A stretch of DNA of 64,000 nt from an uncultured Sulfurovum sp. (GTDB lineage Bacteria; Campylobacterota; Campylobacteria; Campylobacterales; Sulfurovaceae), in NCBI GenBank assembly GCA_902727895.1, contig CACVAP010000086.1, positions 62,001 through 126,000 of the forward strand, read 5' to 3'. The notes beneath the pieces were generated by a model. The model was not told where the DNA came from, did not search any database, and saw only the letters and a list, made by a program, of their open reading frames with translations. The position numbers and the translations under genes are program-made. Numbering within the stretch: the stretch's first letter is position 1; the number at the start of each line of letters is the position of its first letter. Shown piece after piece: positions 44,953-52,067 of the stretch.

Positions 44953-45453
44953 TTGAAATTGGAGTTATTTGATTTAGAATTTAACAGTGAATGTTTTTAT
45001 ATTCAAAAAAAATCGATTGTTGAAAAAGTTATTTTTAACAATCGTACTTTTTACAGTAAATTTGAAAAAATCACAACTCCAATAAGTTCCATCTTGCTAG
45101 AGCAACACCAAAAAAATGACATTTCTTTAGCTGTACCACTCATTGAAAAGAATACAGTTAATTACATTGTTATTGAATATCATCAAGAAGATTGGAATAG
45201 TTTTTATTCACTTATAAAACATCTACTTAAATCCTTAGATATTCAAGAGTTTCAAGCCTACAGAGACAATCAGCAAGAACTCTTTCAACTCTTTATTCCT
45301 AGAGAGAAAATAGAACTAGAAGAAGCCTACAAAGAAGTTGAAGAGATTAAACATCTACTACAACTTAAGTCTAAAAAAAGTTATAAGATATATCCCAACA
45401 AACTTTTGCCTAAAAACTTAAATATTATCACCCTACCCACCCAAAAAGTATAA
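44953..45453 (+). CDS. DUF1882 family protein
   Basis: The 166-residue protein matches DUF1882 (Helicobacter HP0184, Campylobacter Cj0403) in order and sequence: KSIVEKVIFNNRTFYSKFEK, an EEAYKEVEEIKHLL helix and NLNIITLP near the C-terminus. The TTG start at 44953 has no strong ribosome site but continues the frame; coupling to glyA is likely. Function unknown; it is specific to Campylobacterota from memory. Confidence 0.82.
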   Translation: MKLELFDLEFNSECFYIQKKSIVEKVIFNNRTFYSKFEKITTPISSILLEQHQKNDISLAVPLIEKNTVNYIVIEYHQEDWNSFYSLIKHLLKSLDIQEFQAYRDNQQELFQLFIPREKIELEEAYKEVEEIKHLLQLKSKKSYKIYPNKLLPKNLNIITLPTQKV

Positions 45454-45480
45454 TATTTATATACAAAATCATATTTTTTG

Positions 45481-45489
45481 TGTTATACT
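45481..45489 (+). promoter_or_regulatory. extended -10 promoter for the SPOR gene
   Basis: TGtTATACT lies 28 bases before the SPOR gene ATG (45517). TGGAGA immediately before that ATG is the ribosome site. Confidence 0.55.
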
Positions 45490-45516
45490 CTGTGTAAAAA
45501 ATGGAGACGCTAACCT

Positions 45517-46326
45517 ATGGCAGATAAAAACTTACATGACATCAAAATTGATGATATTGACAGCCCTAAAAAAACCCCGTTAAAGAATATACTGACTCTT
45601 TTGGCTTTATTATTTATAATATTAGTAATTTCAGTAGTAATTACCAGACTAATTCTTAATACAGATGAAGGTACAAGCATTGATAGTACTGAAGCTAAAA
45701 AAGAACTTTTAGGTGATTTAAAAGATGCGAATACTACAGAAATAGCAAACGATGCTACTGCTGATGCAAAAGACAGTATTACAGATGGTGTAAAAGCTCT
45801 TTCAACTACTACTGCTCCTATTACAGAAAGAAATCTAACATCTATAATTAAAGCACCACTTATTTCACATGAACCTAAAAAAAGTACTGATGAAATAACG
45901 TCAACTTATAAAGCACCAAAAAAGAATACGACAGAGACCACTGCTCCTAAAAAAATTGTTGCTCAAACTCAACCTAAAAAAGTTACTATTCAAGATCAGC
46001 CTAAAAAACAATATATTGAAAAAGTTGTAACAACAAAAGATGCTCCAAAAGTTTCAACTGTAAAAAATAATACTTTCCTTGGTGGACAGCAAAAAGCTGT
46101 ATCTAACAGTTATTATATTAAAGTTGGAACTTATAGAAGTGCCTCTACAATTGTTGCAAAAATCAAAAATAATAACTTTAATTACTCTTTAGTTAAGGTA
46201 GAAAATGATAAAACTTTAACACGTGTTTTAGTAGGTCCTTTCTTTAGTCGTAATCAAGCAAAGACACAATTAGCTAAAGTAAAAGCGAACATACTACCTG
46301 GTGCATATATAACAAAGGCAAAATAG
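45517..46326 (+). CDS. SPOR domain membrane protein
   Basis: The 269-residue protein has one membrane helix at about 26-48, a Lys/Thr-rich linker and a C-terminal SPOR domain (SYYIKVGTYRSASTIVAKIK, TRVLVGPFFSRNQAKTQLAK). SPOR domains bind denuded septal peptidoglycan, so it probably acts in cell division or septal maturation. It directly precedes trpE and follows DUF1882, as HP0185/Cj0404 do. Confidence 0.9.
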   Translation: MADKNLHDIKIDDIDSPKKTPLKNILTLLALLFIILVISVVITRLILNTDEGTSIDSTEAKKELLGDLKDANTTEIANDATADAKDSITDGVKALSTTTAPITERNLTSIIKAPLISHEPKKSTDEITSTYKAPKKNTTETTAPKKIVAQTQPKKVTIQDQPKKQYIEKVVTTKDAPKVSTVKNNTFLGGQQKAVSNSYYIKVGTYRSASTIVAKIKNNNFNYSLVKVENDKTLTRVLVGPFFSRNQAKTQLAKVKANILPGAYITKAK

Positions 46327-46330
46327 ATAA

Positions 46331-47737
46331 ATGATAAAACAACTTCTCTTTGATCAACTCACCCCAGTTTCCATGTATGGAAAAATAAAAGAGCTTTTCA
46401 AAGACGAAGTCACAATGCTCTTCGAATCTGTTGTTACAACAGTTGAGGGAAGCTATAGTTTTATTACTATTGGTGCTCAAGAACGTATTGTCTATAAAGA
46501 CAATCAAACACTTTACACCAACCAAAAGGGTCAAGTTGAAAAACTTAACAACGACCCTTTTAATTTCCTACAAACTTATTATCAAAATCTAGACCAAGAA
46601 TCATACCAGCAAACAGTTGAAGAAGTTGGATTTTCTTTCGTAGATGGCTTTATTGGCTTCATTGGCTACGACATGGTTAAAGTATTTGAACCTACTCTAA
46701 AAGCAAGTATGGACAACTTATATGATCCACTCAATACTCCTGATTTAGATTTAGTTCGTCCTTCTATCATTATGGCATACTCTCATAAAAATTCTATTTT
46801 AACCATTATTCAAAATGATGAAAAATATGAATTAGAAATAGAAAAAATAGAAAAAATCTTACATGAACCTTCTATACCTCAAAAACTCATAGCTGCTAAA
46901 CTTGATGGAGAAGGAAGTTTTTCTATTGAAGAAGAACGTTACAAAAAACTTGTTGACGAATCAAAAGAGATGATTCGCTCAGGTGATGTTTTTCAAATTC
47001 TTTTAGCCAACCGTTATACTCAAAAAGGAGAGATAGACCCTCTATCTTTCTATAGACTATTACGCTCTAAAAACCCTTCTCCTTATCTATTTTTATTAGA
47101 TTATGAAGACTTCTCCATTGCAGGGTCTTCACCTGAAGTTATGGTGCGTCTTTCTAACAATGAGATTTTACTACGCCCTATTGCAGGAACAAGAAAACGT
47201 GGTAAAAACAAAGCCCGTGACAAAGAGCTTGAACTTGAAATGCTAAACGACCCTAAAGAGTGTGCAGAACATCTTATGCTCATTGACTTAGGTAGAAATG
47301 ACGTTGGACGTGTTGCCAAAACAGGAACCGTAAAAGTAACAGACATGATGCGCGTAGAACGCTACTCACATGTTATGCACATGGTTACCGATGTCGAAGC
47401 CATCATCGCTGATGACAAGGACATGTTTGACCTTTTTAGAGCCACCTTTACAGCAGGTACTATGACAGGTGCACCTAAAATTCGTGCAATGGAACTCATA
47501 GCAGGATACGAAGGTTTAAAACGTGGTTTCTACTCTGGTTCAGTTGGCTATTTTTCTTTCAACGGTGAAATGGATTCTTCCATTGCCATTAGAACCTCAC
47601 TCATTAAACCTGACTCCATTACCCTACAAGCAGGTGGTGGTGTTGTTGCCGACTCTGTTCCAGCCTTAGAGTACCTAGAGGTTAAAAATAAACTGGGTGC
47701 ATTATTAGCTACCATTAAAGATATGGAACAACTATAG
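46331..47737 (+). CDS. trpE: anthranilate synthase component I
   Basis: TrpE makes anthranilate from chorismate, the first tryptophan step. The 468-residue product has the chorismate-binding domain motifs GDVFQILLANRY, SPSPYLF-like NPSPYLFLLDYE, IAGTRKRGKNKARDKELELE and TFTAGTMTGAPKIRAMELI. The partner TrpG is not in the window. The TAG stop lies inside an 11-bp hairpin element. In Campylobacter jejuni aroE directly follows the SPOR gene, whereas here trpE and an accessory block intervene. Confidence 0.94.
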   Translation: MIKQLLFDQLTPVSMYGKIKELFKDEVTMLFESVVTTVEGSYSFITIGAQERIVYKDNQTLYTNQKGQVEKLNNDPFNFLQTYYQNLDQESYQQTVEEVGFSFVDGFIGFIGYDMVKVFEPTLKASMDNLYDPLNTPDLDLVRPSIIMAYSHKNSILTIIQNDEKYELEIEKIEKILHEPSIPQKLIAAKLDGEGSFSIEEERYKKLVDESKEMIRSGDVFQILLANRYTQKGEIDPLSFYRLLRSKNPSPYLFLLDYEDFSIAGSSPEVMVRLSNNEILLRPIAGTRKRGKNKARDKELELEMLNDPKECAEHLMLIDLGRNDVGRVAKTGTVKVTDMMRVERYSHVMHMVTDVEAIIADDKDMFDLFRATFTAGTMTGAPKIRAMELIAGYEGLKRGFYSGSVGYFSFNGEMDSSIAIRTSLIKPDSITLQAGGGVVADSVPALEYLEVKNKLGALLATIKDMEQL

Positions 47738-47758
47738 GTTCGATTTTATCGAACCTAT
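47734..47758. repeat. perfect 11-bp hairpin element at the trpE stop codon
   Basis: ataggttcgat and atcgaacctat are perfect 11-base inverted arms around ttt. The trpE stop TAG (47735-47737) is in the first arm. Similar gttcgat/atcgaac palindromes lie at 47782-47822 and 61544-61560. No T-run follows, so it is a weak terminator at best. Confidence 0.75.
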
Positions 47759-47781
47759 TATCTCCTATCTCTTAATTTCTC

Positions 47782-47826
47782 GTTCGATACACCCAAGGGT
47801 ATTTCCGTTGGTCAAATCGAACCTAC
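47782..47826. repeat. gttcgat/atcgaac element with enlarged loop, at the yjbQ stop
   Basis: gttcgat (47782-47788) and atcgaac (47816-47822) flank a 27-nt loop and are followed by CTAC (47823-47826). On the minus strand GTAG of this end gives the TAG stop codon of yjbQ (47823-47825). Confidence 0.65.
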
Positions 47827-48248
47827 TCACCCATAATCGTAGCCACTATCTCTCTACCCGAAGCACTATCACGATGCTCATTCAAGTAAATTCCTTGCCA
47901 AGTTCCAAGATTTAACCGACCATTGGTAATGGGTATGGTTAAAGAAGCCCCTATCATCACCGACTTAATGTGTGCTGGCATGTCATCTTTTCCTTCATAA
48001 GTATGCGTATAGTAAGGTTTATCTTCATCTACCACATCATTAAAAAAACTCTCTAAATCATCACGCACTTCTTTTTCGTAGTTTTCTCCTAATGCTAATG
48101 AAGCTGAAGTGTGTTTTAGAAAAAGATTTAAGGTTCCGATGTTGACAGAGGCTATCTCATTTTTGAGTTCTCTATTAATTTCATTATCTATGAGGTGGAA
48201 GCCTCTTTTTTTAGCATTAAGTGTAATTGTTTTCTGTAAGACCTTCAT
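47823..48248 (-). CDS. YjbQ/UPF0047 family protein
   Basis: The 141-residue protein has the YjbQ blocks KTITLNAKKRGFHLIDNEIN, LFLKHTSASLALGENYEKEV, DDMPAHIKSVMIGASLTIPI and LGTWQGIYLNEHRD, with the conserved histidines. Some family members have thiamine phosphate synthase activity. I place the start at 48248, with AAAGGAAAAACT upstream; the open frame extends to 48299 but over a palindromic element. It lies between two such elements and may be part of the accessory block. Confidence 0.88.
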   Translation of the reverse strand: MKVLQKTITLNAKKRGFHLIDNEINRELKNEIASVNIGTLNLFLKHTSASLALGENYEKEVRDDLESFFNDVVDEDKPYYTHTYEGKDDMPAHIKSVMIGASLTIPITNGRLNLGTWQGIYLNEHRDSASGREIVATIMGE

Positions 48249-48278
48249 AGTTTTTCCTTTCTTTAACAAAATTATACC

Positions 48279-48302
48279 GTAGGGTACGATTGCCATCACA
48301 CC
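48279..48302. repeat. 24-nt palindromic element, copy 2 (inverted)
   Basis: On the minus strand reads ggtgtgatggcaatcgtacc then ctac, an inverted copy of the elements at 43582, 48404 and 51208 with three or four differences. It lies upstream of yjbQ. Confidence 0.7.
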
Positions 48303-48403
48303 ATTTAAAATGGATGGAAAAATAATATGAATTATATAAAAAATTGGAATGGGGTCAAATGTTTTTATTTTATTAAGGATTTTGATTTATGCATATGTCA
48401 ATA

Positions 48404-48427
48404 GGTGCGATAGCAATCGCCCCCTAC
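48404..48427. repeat. 24-nt palindromic element, copy 3, fused to the terminal CRISPR repeat
   Basis: Reads ggtgcgatagcaatcgcccc then ctac. Its last seven bases, CCCCTAC (48421-48427), are also the start of the truncated final CRISPR repeat, so the two sequences join exactly at shared bases. It matches the copy at 51208-51231 in 23 of 24 positions and has the same orientation. Confidence 0.75.
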
Positions 48428-48645
48428 AAACAGGGTTATATTCTAACGCGCCACTAATAGGTAAAGAACTATTTGTAGTTTTATTACCCCTACAAACAGG
48501 GTTATATTCTAACGGATAGGGCTAATGTATTCTTCCCTCCTTTGTTTTATTACCCCTACAAACATGGTTATATTCTAACCTTAGAAAAGAAGCTGGTTTA
48601 GCTGGACTTGTTTTATTACCCCTACAAACAGGGTTATATTCTAAC
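48421..48645 (-). CRISPR. type VI CRISPR array, four 36-nt repeats (last truncated), three 30-nt spacers
   Basis: Full repeats lie at 48610-48645, 48544-48579 and 48478-48513; a 27-nt truncated repeat lies at 48421-48447. Spacers at 48580-48609, 48514-48543 and 48448-48477 are each exactly 30 nt and unrelated to each other. In minus-strand orientation, the same as the effector gene, the repeat begins gttagaatataaccctg and ends gtaggggtaataaaac, giving a CCCUG-UUUG-UAGGG hairpin followed by an A-rich AAAAC end next to each spacer. This is the plan of Cas13a and Cas13d repeats, where the repeat lies 5' of the spacer. The middle repeat (48544) has one base change in the stem. Truncation at the end far from the effector marks the trailer. 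Only 24 bases separate the first repeat from the effector stop, so there is no room for a leader; the array may be co-transcribed with the effector. Confidence 0.95.
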
Positions 48646-48669
48646 CATTAAAGTTTATCTAAGTTTCAC

Positions 48670-51099
48670 TTATTTTACTGCTCTTTTATTACCCTCATTT
48701 ATCTCTTTTTCAATCTTTTTTTCAGACTCTGTTACCCCTATGACATCAAGTAAATGCTGATTAATACTCTCTATACCTTTTACTTTATAAATATTGTAAA
48801 AATCATTTGGAGTTTTGACATTAGTTAGTAAGCCCATCATTATTTGTAACTTATCGCTGTTTACCTTTATTTTAGTTCGTAAATGAACCATCTTCATGCT
48901 AAAGTCATTAATAGCATCATAACCTAATACACTCTTCATATCTCCTCTATCTTCTATAAACTTAATCAAGTTTTTTCTTTGCACATCCAACTTAATTTGA
49001 GCTAATAAAGGTTTTTTCAATAACATTTCTATATCAAAATGAGCTATTTTATTTCTTATCATAATCTCTTCATTTTTAATTTGATTATGAGTTAGTCCAT
49101 GAATCTGACCTATCATATTTCCAAAATTATAAAAGCCTCTAAACTTATAAGGAGAACTACTATCATCAACCAATACATCTAAATTTACTACCGTAGGATT
49201 TCCTTTAGCCAATGAATAGATTTCAAAATCATTTACAAGTTTAAATAGTGCCGAGTAGTAACGTAAAAGAGAAACCGTTAGTGTTTTATCAAACTCCTCT
49301 TGATTATGAGAAATACCCAACTGTTTATAAACTTTACCATAACGATTTCCTTCGACATAAAATACCTCATCTGTACTATTATAATTTATAGGTGAGCCTA
49401 AAGCATATTTAAAAAGTGTTAAAGTTCTTATATTTCTTCCTAAAATTTTAAGTTTTAACGAAAGTGGCATAAACTCTATTAAGTCTTCTTCTTTATCTTT
49501 TGTATCTTTCTCTATACTATGTACATCATGATAGTACTTTTTTACAAAACCTAAAAATTCACCCTTTAACGCCTGTGGCATAAAGACAAACATTAATAGT
49601 ATAAATTTTAAAAGTGGATCATTAGCAATAAGCCCTTTTAACTCTAAAGACTCAATCTCTTTTAAAACTTTATCAATCCTTTCTCTTGTTCTTGGTTTAC
49701 GGTTCTCATAAGTAGAAAGGAAATAAGCTTTAGATGTATCAACATTGCTAACATCAAATTGATTATTTTTAAGATTGCTATCAAATGAATTTTTAAATGC
49801 TTTGTAGTCATTATATTCATTATACAAAAATCCAAATGCCAAACGTAATTTACATTCTAATCGAGCCAAAGAATTCGTAGTTGTCATAGTCGTCATCTGT
49901 TTTTTTAATTCAGCTATCTTTTTATTCTCTTGCCTAATGGCTCTCCCATCTTTTAGTGTTGAAACATTTATTACTAATCTTTTATGCTTCTTATAGAGGT
50001 CTTTATACTCTCTACTATTATGAATATCTATATAATAGGCATTTCCAGTAAACTTGGTACTAAACTTGTCTTTTAAAGCTTCATTTTCAATACCATCTTT
50101 TATGAGCATACTATTGATAAACTTGTTAAATCCAACTCTATTTACACAAATATGACTATAGAGTTCATAAACTTTTGCAAGGCTCAGGTTTTCACCAAAA
50201 AGCCTTATCTTTTCATCTCCTATAAACTCTTTTTTAGTCTCTATATTGAGCTTGTCTATATTATCTATAAACAGATTTAAAAACTCGATGTCCAAATCAA
50301 ATCCTACATCCTGCCCATTGAAAAGTTTTTGAAAAAAATCATAATTAAAATGAAGTAAGGCATGACGTAATTCTGAAAAAACGTTTTTAACTTTATTAAA
50401 GTCCTTTTGTATCTGCACATCATTAGTAACATACTCGTTTAGATATTGTCTATCATTTTTTAAATTGTCATTAAACGTATACTTAATATATTCTATAAGC
50501 TGTTCAGAATGAGAAGTATTAAAATCAATCTTCCAAAGTTCTTTTTCATTTCCAACTACTTTAAAAAAATTATCAACAAAGCCATAGTAAAATAACAAAT
50601 CAGACCGATACTCCAAAAAGCGTTTGATTAAATAAATTTCTTTAGTTGTTTTAACCTCTCGCCCTACTATTTGAGAATAGAGTTTAATGTCACCTAAAAC
50701 AATTAGTTCTCTCTCTGTTCTACTAACTCTTTTGTTACCTTCTCCATCTTCTATATGATTCATAAGCTCTAACTGAACTTTTGTTTTACTTACTCTATTC
50801 TCAAGTAAACGTTGTTTTCCTCCTATTTTTTGACCTGAAATTTCATATGCTTTGCCTTCAATTTCAACAACAAGTTTTTTATTGTTCTCTTTATAAACAA
50901 TTTCAATAAGACCATCATTTACTTTGACCTCATCAAAAATAATCTCATTCTTTTCATCATAATGCATAGCTTCAACTTCAAATCTATCAAGCCGTGCTAA
51001 CTTTTCATACTTCACTTTAAATTCTAAAATGTTCTCACTATCCACTTCAGAGATAATCACTTTTGGTAAGGCAAATCTATTGGCTGGTTTCTTTATCAT
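48670..51099 (-). CDS. compact Cas13-like CRISPR effector (two-HEPN RNA-guided RNase)
   Basis: The 809-residue protein has two RxxxxH HEPN nuclease motifs: RHALLH at 245-250 in a helical segment (VFSELRHALLHFNYDFFQKL) and RNKIAH at 682-687 (EEIMIRNKIAHFDIEMLLKK), 437 residues apart with about 120 residues after the second. This internal-plus-C-terminal HEPN spacing is the Cas13a/Cas13d layout (Cas13b has its motifs close to the two ends). Residues 1-160 are strand-rich and basic, suggesting a repeat-binding N-terminal domain; 400-570 are helical. At 809 residues it is far smaller than Cas13a (~1150-1250) and smaller than Cas13d (~930). No signal peptide or membrane helix is seen. It lies 24 bases from a CRISPR array on the same strand, whose repeats have type VI form. 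AGGGAAAAAG precedes the ATG. No cas1, cas2, Csx27/28 or WYL gene is nearby. It would cut target RNA and probably bystander RNA on activation. Subtype is unassigned; a divergent small VI-A/VI-D-like branch is my inference. Confidence 0.9.
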   Translation of the reverse strand: MIKKPANRFALPKVIISEVDSENILEFKVKYEKLARLDRFEVEAMHYDEKNEIIFDEVKVNDGLIEIVYKENNKKLVVEIEGKAYEISGQKIGGKQRLLENRVSKTKVQLELMNHIEDGEGNKRVSRTERELIVLGDIKLYSQIVGREVKTTKEIYLIKRFLEYRSDLLFYYGFVDNFFKVVGNEKELWKIDFNTSHSEQLIEYIKYTFNDNLKNDRQYLNEYVTNDVQIQKDFNKVKNVFSELRHALLHFNYDFFQKLFNGQDVGFDLDIEFLNLFIDNIDKLNIETKKEFIGDEKIRLFGENLSLAKVYELYSHICVNRVGFNKFINSMLIKDGIENEALKDKFSTKFTGNAYYIDIHNSREYKDLYKKHKRLVINVSTLKDGRAIRQENKKIAELKKQMTTMTTTNSLARLECKLRLAFGFLYNEYNDYKAFKNSFDSNLKNNQFDVSNVDTSKAYFLSTYENRKPRTRERIDKVLKEIESLELKGLIANDPLLKFILLMFVFMPQALKGEFLGFVKKYYHDVHSIEKDTKDKEEDLIEFMPLSLKLKILGRNIRTLTLFKYALGSPINYNSTDEVFYVEGNRYGKVYKQLGISHNQEEFDKTLTVSLLRYYSALFKLVNDFEIYSLAKGNPTVVNLDVLVDDSSSPYKFRGFYNFGNMIGQIHGLTHNQIKNEEIMIRNKIAHFDIEMLLKKPLLAQIKLDVQRKNLIKFIEDRGDMKSVLGYDAINDFSMKMVHLRTKIKVNSDKLQIMMGLLTNVKTPNDFYNIYKVKGIESINQHLLDVIGVTESEKKIEKEINEGNKRAVK

Positions 51100-51138
51100 C
51101 TTTTTCCCTATTTCACTTGGTATATTATTGTAGCTGAT

Positions 51139-51166
51139 TTTATATCGTTTACTATTTTAATGTAAA
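51139..51166 (-). promoter_or_regulatory. candidate promoter of the Cas13-like gene
   Basis: On the minus strand TTTACA (51166-51161) and TATAAA (51144-51139) are 16 bases apart, close to the sigma-70 consensus. An inverted repeat gtttac-N9-gtaaac (51147-51167) overlaps the -35 region and could be an operator. The gene start is about 40 bases downstream. Confidence 0.45.
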
Positions 51167-51207
51167 CTTTGGACATATTCTGTCTTTATAAAAAACATTC
51201 TGTATTT

Positions 51208-51231
51208 GGTGCGATGGCAATCGCCCCCTAC
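51208..51231. repeat. 24-nt palindromic element, copy 4, upstream boundary of the cas13 locus
   Basis: Reads ggtgcgatggcaatcgcccc then ctac; 23/24 identical to 48404-48427 in the same orientation. Together they bracket the Cas13-like gene and array as 24-nt direct repeats. It lies 10 nt before the aroE promoter. Confidence 0.75.
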
Positions 51232-51240
51232 ATTAGGATT

Positions 51241-51249
51241 TGCTATAAT
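51241..51249 (+). promoter_or_regulatory. extended -10 promoter for aroE
   Basis: TGcTATAAT lies 24 bases before the aroE ATG at 51273, identical in form to that of tyrA. It shows that aroE has its own promoter and is independent of trpE. Confidence 0.7.
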
Positions 51250-51272
51250 CCAAAAAAACTTTAGGAAACCCC

Positions 51273-52067
51273 ATGCAACTCTTCACCATCTTCGGTAACC
51301 CAGTAGCTCACTCTAAATCACCTCTTATGCACAATCTCACTTTTCAAGGTTTAAATTATGATGGCGTTTATACACGTTATCGACTTGAAGATGGAAATGA
51401 ACTACGAAACAAGTTTTTTGATCTTGATATCAAAGGAGCGAACATAACTGTACCTCATAAAGAGTATGCTTTTGAAGCTTGTGATGAACTGGATGTTTTT
51501 GCACAAAAAGTTGGGGCTGTTAATACCATTGTTAACAAAGAGGGAAAACTCTATGGATACAACACTGATGCACCAGGATTTTTAAAAGCCATTTCAGAAT
51601 TTGAAAATATTAAAAGAGTACTTTTTCTAGGAGCTGGAGGAACGGCACAATCAACCTCTGTCATACTGCATGATGCTGGTTATGAAGTAAGCATTTTAAA
51701 TCGTAGTGCTGGACGTTTAGAGCGTTATGAAAAAGAAGGTTTTGAAACTTTTACTTTTGAGAGTTTTACAATGGATGAGCCATTTGACTTAGTAGTTAAT
51801 ATGACTTCTGCTGGCTTAGAAGATGACTCACTTCCTTGTCCTCTTGAAATACTTGAAACAGTAATACCGAGTGCTAAAGCTTGTGTGGATGTTATTTATG
51901 GGAAAGAGACGCCATTTTTAAAATTTACGAAAGAGAGTGGGAAACCCACTAAGGATGGTTCAGACATGTTACTTTATCAAGGTATTATAGCCTTTGAGTA
52001 TTTTTGTGATCATGCCTTCTCTTTTGAGGAGATAAAAGAACATATGCAAAAAGCATTTATTTTATAA
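51273..52067 (+). CDS. aroE: shikimate dehydrogenase
   Basis: AroE reduces 3-dehydroshikimate with NADPH. The 264-residue product has FGNPVAHSKSPLMHN, the KGANITVPHKE loop with catalytic Lys, VGAVNTIV, NTDAPGFL, the NADP site LFLGAGGTAQS and C-terminal GSDMLLYQG. In C. jejuni aroE directly follows the SPOR gene; here it is separated by trpE, yjbQ and the CRISPR locus. Its 3' end overlaps that of a convergent rhodanese-like gene by 11 nt. Confidence 0.96.
   Translation: MQLFTIFGNPVAHSKSPLMHNLTFQGLNYDGVYTRYRLEDGNELRNKFFDLDIKGANITVPHKEYAFEACDELDVFAQKVGAVNTIVNKEGKLYGYNTDAPGFLKAISEFENIKRVLFLGAGGTAQSTSVILHDAGYEVSILNRSAGRLERYEKEGFETFTFESFTMDEPFDLVVNMTSAGLEDDSLPCPLEILETVIPSAKACVDVIYGKETPFLKFTKESGKPTKDGSDMLLYQGIIAFEYFCDHAFSFEEIKEHMQKAFIL

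Noticed and set aside
48249-48299. N-terminal extension of YjbQ to 48299
   Set aside because: The extension covers a palindromic element; a strong ribosome site (AAAGGA) precedes the ATG at 48248, giving the normal family length.
48670-51099. The 809-aa protein as a stand-alone HEPN toxin or abortive-infection protein
   Set aside because: Two well-separated RxxxxH motifs, adjacency to a CRISPR array with Cas13-type repeats and shared strand make a type VI effector much more likely.
47700-51270. cas1, cas2, csx27/csx28 or WYL accessory genes near the array
   Set aside because: No reading frame in the window matches these families; the neighbours are trpE, yjbQ and aroE.
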